Source: Clostridia bacterium
Lineage (GTDB): Bacteria > Bacillota > Clostridia > Oscillospirales > Acutalibacteraceae
Assembly: GCA_900757335.1 (NCBI GenBank)
Contig: CAAENL010000173.1
Location: 1 to 6,115 of the forward strand
Direction: 5' to 3'
DNA length: 6,115 nt
Shown: piece after piece, positions 1 through 5,100 of the stretch
Numbering within the stretch: the stretch's first letter is position 1
Layout of the letters: each line of letters begins with the position of its first letter
Translations under genes and position numbers: made by a program
The notes under the pieces: generated by a model
The model's database searches: none
The model's input: the letters and a program-made list of their open reading frames with translations, nothing else
Told to the model about the DNA's origin: nothing

Positions 1-1250
1 ACTTCGATTTCTTCGTCGGAAATGCCTTTCATATCGCTTTCTGATATAAATTCAGTGACATCTTTTCCGCTCTCGAGCATCTTTGAAAATGCCTTTTTTG
101 CAAGATTCATGTTGACTTTTCCGTCTTCTATCAACTCTACAAGCCTATGAAGCTGCTCGGGAGAAGTCAAAATTTCAAATTTTTCGCGTTCCGCCTCGGT
201 TTCTATGTTTCTAAAAATCTGACCGATTATGAAATTCGAAACCGTTTTTGGATTTTTAAGTCCTTTGGAAGCAGCTTCGAAAAAGTCCGAAACGTTTTTG
301 TATTTAACTATCAAAAGTGCGTCTTTTTCAGGTATTCCGAATTCGTTTGTGTATCTTTTAAACCTATTTATGGGAAGCTCGGGAAGAGTTTTTCTTATCT
401 CTTCAACATATGATTCACTCAAATTGATTTCAACCAAATCAGGGTCGCCGAAATAACGATAATCTTGAGCGTCTTCTTTGCTTCTCATGCTTTCCGTGGA
501 GTTTGTTCCTTCAATGTAGCGAAGAGTTTGCTGAATAACCTTTTCTCCGCTCTCTATTACAGCAACGTGACGCTTATATTCGTAATCAATTGCTTTGGTC
601 ATAAAGGTGATTGAATTCATATTTTTTATTTCTGTACGAGTTCCCAAAACACTGGAACCCTGAGGTTTAACGGATACATTTACGTCGCAACGCATGGAAC
701 CTTCCTGCATTCTACAGTCTGAAACACCAATATATCGCATTATCATCTGAAGTTTTTCAACGTATTCTCTTGCTTCTTCGGAAGAACTGATATCGGGTTC
801 GGTTACTATTTCCAAAAGCGGAACTCCTCCGCGGTTATAGTCAACATAAACGTCTCCCGCTTTGTGAACGAGTTTACCTGCGTCCTCTTCCATGTGAATC
901 TGGTGAATTCTTATTTTCTTACCACTGTTTAGTTCGACATATCCGTTTTTACATATGGGACTATAAAATTGAGAAATTTGATATGCTTTGGAAAGGTCGG
1001 GATAAACGTAGTTTTTTCTGTCCATTTTGGATTTAAGATTTATTGTACAGTTAAGTGCAAGTCCCGCTTTTATCGCAAAATTCACAACCTCACGATTAAG
1101 TTTGGGAAGCGTTCCGGGCAAACCTATACAAATCGGGCAGCAGTTGGTATTCGGTTCCGAACCGAAAGCATTTTTGCAACCGCAAAAAATTTTGGTTTTT
1201 GTAAGAAGCTCGACATGAGTTTCCAATCCCACAACTAAATCATAACTCAT
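1..1250 (-). CDS. gatB: Aspartyl/glutamyl-tRNA(Asn/Gln) amidotransferase subunit B (3' end missing)
   Basis: GatB is the tRNA-binding, kinase-like subunit of cytoplasmic GatCAB. It phosphorylates the misacylated Asp-tRNA(Asn) or Glu-tRNA(Gln), and ammonia from GatA then amidates it. Translating back from 1250 gives 416 continuous residues; the family is about 475-480 long, so roughly the last 60 residues (end of the tail domain) lie beyond the left edge. Visible hallmarks are GLETHVEL (residues 8-15), a zinc-type cysteine cluster (C23, C25, C37/C38, C41) around FGSEPNTN, DRKNYVYPDLSKAYQISQF, HMEEDAGK, DYNRGGVPLLEIVTEPD, EGSMRCDVNVSV, GTRTEIKNMNS, and SMRSKEDAQDYRYF near residues 250-265. The last is followed by GDPDL where most relatives I recall have PDPDL or PEPDL. 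The ATG at 1250-1248 overlaps the gatA stop (ATGA), and GGGGGT lies 6 bases upstream, so translation is probably coupled to gatA. No frameshift is seen. The identity is certain; the missing end is only a window effect. Confidence 0.97.
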   Translation of the reverse strand, partial: MSYDLVVGLETHVELLTKTKIFCGCKNAFGSEPNTNCCPICIGLPGTLPKLNREVVNFAIKAGLALNCTINLKSKMDRKNYVYPDLSKAYQISQFYSPICKNGYVELNSGKKIRIHQIHMEEDAGKLVHKAGDVYVDYNRGGVPLLEIVTEPDISSSEEAREYVEKLQMIMRYIGVSDCRMQEGSMRCDVNVSVKPQGSSVLGTRTEIKNMNSITFMTKAIDYEYKRHVAVIESGEKVIQQTLRYIEGTNSTESMRSKEDAQDYRYFGDPDLVEINLSESYVEEIRKTLPELPINRFKRYTNEFGIPEKDALLIVKYKNVSDFFEAASKGLKNPKTVSNFIIGQIFRNIETEAEREKFEILTSPEQLHRLVELIEDGKVNMNLAKKAFSKMLESGKDVTEFISESDMKGISDEEIE

Positions 1251-2716
1251 AATCTTACCCCCATCTCTACACATTTATTGTTCTTGTAATCAGTAAATAT
1301 TTCATATTTGTGAGCTACATTTAAAAGCTTTGATTCGCTGAATTTCGGTCCTAAAATCTGCATTCCTATCGGCAAACCCTTTGAGTCAAATCCACACGGA
1401 ACGGAAATTCCCGGGATTCCTACAGTATTCACGGGAACGGTGCATATATCGGCAAGATATATTTCTTGAGGATTGCTGAATTTTTTATTGCATTCGAAAG
1501 CTGTGACAGGTGATGTGGGAGTTACTAAAACATCATATTTTTCAAAAGCTCTTTCAAAGGCTTTTATTATTACGGCTCTTAAATTTTGAGCTTTTTTATA
1601 GTATGCATCGTAGTAACCCGAGCTTAAAACGTAGTTTCCGAGAAGTATTCTTCTTTTTACTTCCTGACCAAAGCCTTCACTTCTCGTTTTGCATATCATT
1701 TCGTTTATATCTTTGTAGTGAGAGGTTCTATAGCCGTATCTTACACCGTCAAATCGAGCTAAATTCGAAGTAGCTTCGGCACATGCCAAAATGTAATAAA
1801 CGGGAAGAGAATATTTAACTTCAGGGAAATCAAAATATTCAACGGTCGCACCCATTGACTCGTACACTTTGATTGCTTCTTCAACAGATGACTTTATTTC
1901 TTCGTCCACTCCGTCGTAATATTCTTTCGGAATGCCTATTTTAAGCCCTTTAATGTCATTGTTTATATTTGCAAAAGTATTCATTTTTACATTTGGATTC
2001 GAGGTAGAATCATGAAAATCATAACCTGAAATCGCGTCAAAAACAAGTGACACATCTTCGGCTGTCTGGCCAAGAGGTCCTACTTGGTCAAATCCAGAAG
2101 CGTACGCTATTACACCATATCTTGATACCGCTCCGTATGTGGGTTTAAGTCCTACAATTCCGCAAAATGATGCGGGCTGACGAACTGAACCGCCCGTATC
2201 TGTTCCTAAAGCATACGCTGCGATATTTCCTGCTACCGCAGAAGCCGAACCGCCTGAACTTCCGCCTGAAACATGATTTGTATTATGCGGATTTTTAGCT
2301 CCTCCGATACAAGAATTTTCACATGAAGAACCCATTGCAAATTCATCCATATTGAGCTTTCCGAGCAGTACCGCTCCTTTTTGTTGAAGCTTTTCCCACA
2401 CGGTTGCATTAAATATAGGCTTATAACCTGCCAATATTTTGGAACAGCACGTGGTTTCTATGCCGTTTGTTGAAATGATATCCTTCAAAGCCATTGGTAC
2501 GCCTTCAAGAAAATCAAGCTCTTCGCCCGAACTTATCTTTTTATCCGTCTTTTCGGCGGCTTTCAGAGCTTCGTCTTCACAAACCGTAACGTAGGCATTA
2601 AGATTACTTTTTTTTATTTCGCTTAAATATTTTTCTGTCAATTCTTTACAGGAAATTTCTTTATCCGAAAGCATACTTTTTATACGCTTTATTATTCCTC
2701 TTTTGGAATCATTCAT
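1247..2716 (-). CDS. gatA: Aspartyl/glutamyl-tRNA(Asn/Gln) amidotransferase subunit A
   Basis: GatA is the glutaminase subunit of GatCAB: it hydrolyses glutamine and supplies ammonia to GatB. The 489-residue product has the family's usual length. It is an amidase-signature enzyme with the full Ser-cisSer-Lys triad. The lysine is K78 in GVPMALKDI, the cis-serine is S153 in GGSSGGS (151-157), and the nucleophile is S177 in GTDTGGSVRQPASFCG. These sit one residue below the Lys79/Ser154/Ser178 known from Staphylococcus aureus GatA. The segment KLNMDEFAMGSSCENS (about 120-135) and the end of the protein (GLPIGMQILGPKFSE, a conserved closing motif) are also typical. The ATG start at 2716 is fixed by an in-frame TGA nine bases upstream, and an AGGGAGG ribosome binding site lies 11 bases before it. 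gatA follows gatC after 47 bases and overlaps gatB by 4 (ATGA). No key residue is missing. Confidence 0.98.
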   Translation of the reverse strand: MNDSKRGIIKRIKSMLSDKEISCKELTEKYLSEIKKSNLNAYVTVCEDEALKAAEKTDKKISSGEELDFLEGVPMALKDIISTNGIETTCCSKILAGYKPIFNATVWEKLQQKGAVLLGKLNMDEFAMGSSCENSCIGGAKNPHNTNHVSGGSSGGSASAVAGNIAAYALGTDTGGSVRQPASFCGIVGLKPTYGAVSRYGVIAYASGFDQVGPLGQTAEDVSLVFDAISGYDFHDSTSNPNVKMNTFANINNDIKGLKIGIPKEYYDGVDEEIKSSVEEAIKVYESMGATVEYFDFPEVKYSLPVYYILACAEATSNLARFDGVRYGYRTSHYKDINEMICKTRSEGFGQEVKRRILLGNYVLSSGYYDAYYKKAQNLRAVIIKAFERAFEKYDVLVTPTSPVTAFECNKKFSNPQEIYLADICTVPVNTVGIPGISVPCGFDSKGLPIGMQILGPKFSESKLLNVAHKYEIFTDYKNNKCVEMGVRL

Positions 2717-2727
2717 TAATGTTCAAG

Positions 2728-2734
2728 CCTCCCT
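2728..2734 (-). promoter_or_regulatory. Ribosome binding site of gatA
   Basis: AGGGAGG on the minus strand ends 11 bases before the gatA ATG. The spacer is longer than the usual 5-9, but an in-frame stop inside it (TGA at 2725-2723) rules out an earlier start, so this site decides the start at 2716. Confidence 0.8.
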
Positions 2735-2740
2735 AAAACA

Positions 2741-2759
2741 CGTAAAGAAAAATTTTACG
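2741..2759 (-). repeat. Inverted repeat (hairpin) between gatC and gatA
   Basis: CGTAAA (2741-2746) and TTTACG (2754-2759) form a 6-bp perfect stem around a 7-base A/T-rich loop. In the minus-strand transcript three G-U pairs can extend it outward (2738-2740 with 2760-2762). It lies just after the gatC stop and about seven bases before the gatA ribosome binding site. It could be a weak attenuator, an RNA-processing or stability element, or chance in A/T-rich sequence. It is not a convincing terminator: the stem is weak and the following U-run is short and interrupted. Confidence 0.35.
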
Positions 2760-2764
2760 CACAT

Positions 2765-3043
2765 TTAATTGTATTTTTTAATGTAAAAATATCCGTCTTT
2801 TCCGCCGTCGACATTCTCCAAAATTTTATTTTGAGGGTAAGATTCTTTTATTTCATCATCTCTAAGAGCGTTGGAAAGACCGTTTATGTTAGGTGTCTCG
2901 CAAAAATCAAGATTCATTTTGTTTATTTGGTTTGCAAAATCAATCATTCCGTCCATTTCTTTCATGGCATCTTCAATTTCGTCTTCGCTAAGGTACAGCT
3001 TGGAAAGATTGGCTAAATTCAACATTTCCTCACGGCTAATCAC
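2765..3043 (-). CDS. gatC: Aspartyl/glutamyl-tRNA(Asn/Gln) amidotransferase subunit C
   Basis: GatC is the small subunit that wraps around and stabilises the GatA-GatB complex; it has no catalytic site of its own. The 92-residue product matches the family length of about 95. It has the N-terminal helical pattern EEMLNLANLSKLYLSEDEIEDAMKEM (residues 5-30, acidic and leucine-spaced), the conserved N-ALRDDE element (residues about 58-64), and a C-terminal GYFYIKK replacing the more common G-F-V-P ending. The start is GTG at 3043: a perfect AGGGAGGT ribosome binding site ends 8 bases before it, whereas the next in-frame ATG (3025) would be 26 bases away. The gene begins 13 bases after the aspS stop, so the two are certainly co-transcribed and probably translationally linked. 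The order C-A-B downstream of aspS fits a dedicated tRNA-Asn-charging operon. Confidence 0.95.
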   Translation of the reverse strand: MISREEMLNLANLSKLYLSEDEIEDAMKEMDGMIDFANQINKMNLDFCETPNINGLSNALRDDEIKESYPQNKILENVDGGKDGYFYIKKYN

Positions 3044-3050
3044 TTTTATT

Positions 3051-3058
3051 ACCTCCCT
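3051..3058 (-). promoter_or_regulatory. Ribosome binding site of gatC, overlapping the aspS stop codon
   Basis: The minus strand reads TTAGGGAGGT followed by TAATAAAA and the GTG start. The aspS TAG stop (3059-3057) shares bases with AGGGAGGT, so a ribosome finishing aspS sits on the gatC initiation site. This supports the GTG start over the internal ATG and suggests coupled translation. Confidence 0.88.
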
Positions 3059-4808
3059 AATCTCTTATTTTTATGTGAACTTCACGAAGTTGTTGTTCGG
3101 TTACTTCGTTCGGAGAACCCAGCATTACGTCTTGTGCATTGCTGTTCATCGGGAACGCTATTATTTCACGTATGTTTTCTTCGTCGGTTAAAAGCATTAT
3201 CATTCTGTCCACTCCCGGAGCCATACCTGCGTGAGGCGGTGCACCAAACTTAAATGCGTTATAAAGAGCACCGAATTTTTCTTTTATGGTATCTTCTCCG
3301 TAACCTGCTATTTCGAAAGCTTTGAGCATTATTTCCGGGTCGTGGTTTCTTACCGCTCCTGAAGAAAGCTCTATTCCGTTGCAAACAAGGTCATACTGAT
3401 ATGCTAAAATATCCAAAGGATTTTTATTCAAAAGAGCGTCAAGTCCACCCTGAGGCATTGAGAAAGGATTGTGCGTAAATATTGTATTTCCTGTTTCTTC
3501 GTCTTCTTCATACATCGGGAAATCAACAACAAAACAAAAATCAAATCTGCTGTTGTCTATCAAATCCAAACGTTTTCCGAGTTCTGAACGAATTTTTCCT
3601 GCAAATTTAGGTGCTTCCTTTTTAGAATCGGCAATAAAGTAAACAACACAGCCGGGTTTTATTTCTGAACGTTTGGATAAAATTTCTCTTTTTTCATCTG
3701 GAATAAATTTGTTTATAGGTCCCGTAAATTCTCCATTTTCGGTGACTTTTATATATCCAAGACCTTTCATACCTATTTCAAGGGCATAATCATTCATTTT
3801 ATCGAAAAATTTACGCGGCTGTGAAGAACATCCTTCAACAGTAATCGCTCTTACGGTTTTTCCTTCAAACGCCGCAAAGCCGGAGCCTTCAAACACATCA
3901 CTGACGTCTACTATTTTAAGCGGGTTTCTGAGGTCGGGTTTATCCGTTCCATAGGTCAGCATTGCGTCTGCGTAAGTTATACGTCTGAAAGGTTTCGGAG
4001 AAACTTTTTTATCGGAAAATTTAGTAAAAGTATCATATATTACATCTTCAGTAATAGCCAAAACGTCTTCTTGCGTTGCAAAAGACATCTCGTAATCCAA
4101 TTGATAAAATTCCCCAGGAGAACGGTCAGCTCTGGAATCTTCATCACGAAAACACGGTGCTATTTGAAAATATTTATCAAAACCAGAAACCATCAAAAGC
4201 TGTTTGAAAATTTGCGGAGCTTGTGGCAAAGCATAAAATTTTCCGTGATGCTTACGGCTGGGAATAAGATAATCTCGTGCACCTTCGGGCGATGAAGCCG
4301 ACAAAATAGGTGTTTGAATTTCGGTAAATCCCATTTCATGCATTTTGTTTCTTAAAAAATAAAGTATCTCTGAGCGAAGTTGTATTCTTGAATGCAAGTC
4401 CTTATTACGCAAATCAAGAAAACGGTATTTAAGACGTAATTCTTCTTTGGTATCGGTAGAACTCGTAATTTCAAAAGGAAGCAATTCGCGAGATTTACTT
4501 ATGAGTTTTAATTCCTCGCATTTTATCTCCACAAAACCTGTTTTAAGTTTTGGATTAACGTTTTCTTCCGAACGCTTCAAAACTTCACCGTATACGGAAA
4601 TTACGGCTTCTTTCGAAATATTTTTAATCATTTCGTCGTCATGTACGACTATCTGGATGTTTCCATAGTGGTCTCTGAGGTCAACAAAAGTTATTCCTCC
4701 ATGGTCGCGTATGTTTTCAACCCATCCGGCAACCCGTATTTTCTTTCCGACACTTTCTTCGGTAACATTTCCGCAGTATTGACTGCGATATTCATTTTCA
4801 CAAAACAT
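3057..4808 (-). CDS. aspS: Aspartyl-tRNA synthetase, probably nondiscriminating (aspartate--tRNA(Asp/Asn) ligase)
   Basis: This cytoplasmic class IIb synthetase charges tRNA-Asp with aspartate using ATP and, in nondiscriminating form, also tRNA-Asn. Numbering from the ATG gives 583 residues, normal for bacterial AspRS (about 590). An OB-fold anticodon-binding domain (about 1-110) carries RDHGG (34-38); H36 stands where the E. coli enzyme has Leu30. The catalytic core shows PEGARDYLIPSR (motif 1 region, 174-185), the aspartate-site LPQAPQIFKQ (194-203), motif 2 FRDEDSRADR (220-229), a bacterial GAD insertion (about 285-415), and motif 3 in PPHAGMAPGVDRM (524-536). RSPGEFYQLD and THNPFSMPQGG resemble an AspRS subtype I know from alphaproteobacteria rather than the RQPEFTQID form of E. 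coli. I chose the ATG at 4808 because AAAGGA lies 11 bases upstream. A TTG at 4829 would add seven residues but has no ribosome binding site. Being first in the operon with gatCAB supports the tRNA-Asn role; the absence of asnS elsewhere cannot be checked here. Confidence 0.96.
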   Translation of the reverse strand: MFCENEYRSQYCGNVTEESVGKKIRVAGWVENIRDHGGITFVDLRDHYGNIQIVVHDDEMIKNISKEAVISVYGEVLKRSEENVNPKLKTGFVEIKCEELKLISKSRELLPFEITSSTDTKEELRLKYRFLDLRNKDLHSRIQLRSEILYFLRNKMHEMGFTEIQTPILSASSPEGARDYLIPSRKHHGKFYALPQAPQIFKQLLMVSGFDKYFQIAPCFRDEDSRADRSPGEFYQLDYEMSFATQEDVLAITEDVIYDTFTKFSDKKVSPKPFRRITYADAMLTYGTDKPDLRNPLKIVDVSDVFEGSGFAAFEGKTVRAITVEGCSSQPRKFFDKMNDYALEIGMKGLGYIKVTENGEFTGPINKFIPDEKREILSKRSEIKPGCVVYFIADSKKEAPKFAGKIRSELGKRLDLIDNSRFDFCFVVDFPMYEEDEETGNTIFTHNPFSMPQGGLDALLNKNPLDILAYQYDLVCNGIELSSGAVRNHDPEIMLKAFEIAGYGEDTIKEKFGALYNAFKFGAPPHAGMAPGVDRMIMLLTDEENIREIIAFPMNSNAQDVMLGSPNEVTEQQLREVHIKIRD

Positions 4809-4819
4809 AAATAAGCCGG

Positions 4820-4825
4820 TCCTTT
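4820..4825 (-). promoter_or_regulatory. Ribosome binding site of aspS
   Basis: AAAGGA on the minus strand precedes the ATG at 4808 by 11 bases. The long spacing is like that of gatA and the rightward gene (11-12 bases). It favours this ATG over the upstream TTG at 4829, which lies before this motif and is preceded only by A/T-rich sequence. Confidence 0.6.
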
Positions 4826-4841
4826 CCAATTTTTATTTATA

Positions 4842-4857
4842 AAAGTTGTTAAACTTT
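4842..4857 (-). repeat. Small hairpin in the aspS leader
   Basis: AAAGTT and AACTTT form a 6-bp stem around a 4-base loop in the leader RNA of the operon. It is weak and A/T-rich. It is the only structure I see in the roughly 64-base leader, which is too short for a T-box. Confidence 0.25.
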
Positions 4858-4878
4858 GATCCAACACATTCACAGGTT

Positions 4879-4908
4879 ATTATACCATTATCAATTCTTA
4901 TCTTTCAA
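4879..4908 (-). promoter_or_regulatory. Sigma-A-type promoter of the aspS-gatCAB operon
   Basis: On the minus strand, TTGAAA (4908-4903) and TATAAT (4884-4879) are separated by 18 bases, and TGG just before the -10 makes an extended -10 (TGnTATAAT). Transcription would start near 4872, giving a leader of about 64 bases before the aspS ATG. The perfect -10 suggests strong, constitutive expression, fitting a housekeeping operon. Confidence 0.75.
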
Positions 4909-4932
4909 CTACGTTATTTCGACATGCATTTT

Positions 4933-5021
4933 TTACATATTATTTCAACCATTATTAACAATACTGTAATTATTTACAAACTTGGTTATAAATTGTTGAT
5001 TTCTTGTAATTTTTTGTTACA
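4933..5021. promoter_or_regulatory. Possible operator array: TGTAA/TTACA half-sites in the divergent promoter region
   Basis: Five copies of TGTAA or its complement TTACA occur: TTACA 4933-4937, TGTAA 4965-4969, TTACA 4974-4978, TGTAA 5005-5009 and TTACA 5017-5021. Two facing pairs form inverted repeats, TGTAA-N4-TTACA (4965-4978) and TTGTAA-N7-TTACAA (5004-5022). The second overlaps the -10 region of the rightward promoter. Like-oriented copies are 40-43 bases apart. A DNA-binding regulator is possible; the A/T-rich background makes chance a real alternative. Confidence 0.3.
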
Positions 5022-5023
5022 AT
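4996..5023 (+). promoter_or_regulatory. Sigma-A-type promoter of the LysM/G5 gene
   Basis: TTGATT (4996-5001) and TACAAT (5018-5023) are separated by 16 bases, with TGT directly before the -10 (extended -10). Transcription would start near 5030 and leave a leader of about 70 bases. The promoter faces away from that of aspS; the two -35 boxes are about 87 bases apart. Confidence 0.65.
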
Positions 5024-5038
5024 ATATTTAAGAAGAGA

Positions 5039-5079
5039 AAATTTTAACGCAGTTAAAACAAATAATTAAGTTAAAATTT
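5039..5079 (+). repeat. Inverted repeat in the leader of the LysM/G5 gene, with two alternative pairings
   Basis: AAATTTTAAC (5039-5048) is perfectly complementary to GTTAAAATTT (5070-5079), a 10-bp stem with a 21-base loop. A second GTTAAAA at 5052-5058 can instead pair with TTTTAAC (5042-5048), forming a 7-bp stem with a GCA loop. The two pairings exclude each other. The element lies just downstream of the predicted transcription start and ends 3 bases before AGGAGG, so it could act as an RNA structure affecting translation or stability, or as a protein-binding site. The stems are A/T-rich and weak. Confidence 0.45.
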
Positions 5080-5082
5080 AAC

Positions 5083-5088
5083 AGGAGG
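5083..5088 (+). promoter_or_regulatory. Ribosome binding site of the LysM/G5 gene
   Basis: A perfect AGGAGG lies 12 bases before the ATG at 5101. There is no closer ATG, GTG or TTG in frame, so this fixes the start despite the long spacer. Confidence 0.8.
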
Positions 5089-5100
5089 CAATTTTATTTT

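Noticed and set aside
969..1238. Plus-strand open frames opposite gatB, and similar ones opposite gatA, gatC and aspS
   Set aside because: They are antisense to genes with full family motifs and have no plausible ribosome binding sites or domain signatures.
2738..2762. Rho-independent terminator between gatC and gatA
   Set aside because: The stem is weak and A/T-rich, and it is not followed by a proper U-run before the gatA ribosome binding site.
4809..4829. Upstream TTG start for aspS, adding seven residues
   Set aside because: No ribosome binding site precedes the TTG, while AAAGGA precedes the ATG at 4808. The family normally begins close to the R-x-x-YCG element, so the extension is unlikely.
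4691..4873. 60-codon minus-strand frame overlapping the start of aspS
   Set aside because: It is out of frame with aspS, overlaps its leader and N-terminal coding region, and matches nothing recognisable.
4809..4908. T-box riboswitch ahead of aspS
   Set aside because: A good promoter lies only about 64 bases upstream of the start, and no T-box-like or terminator structure is visible.
5005..5020. A true WalR (YycF) box at the LysM/G5 promoter
   Set aside because: The direct repeat has a 4-base spacer instead of the known 5, so I list it only as a possible regulatory element.
4846..5031. 61-codon rightward open frame in the divergent intergenic region
   Set aside because: It spans both promoters, has no ribosome binding site and has no recognisable protein features.
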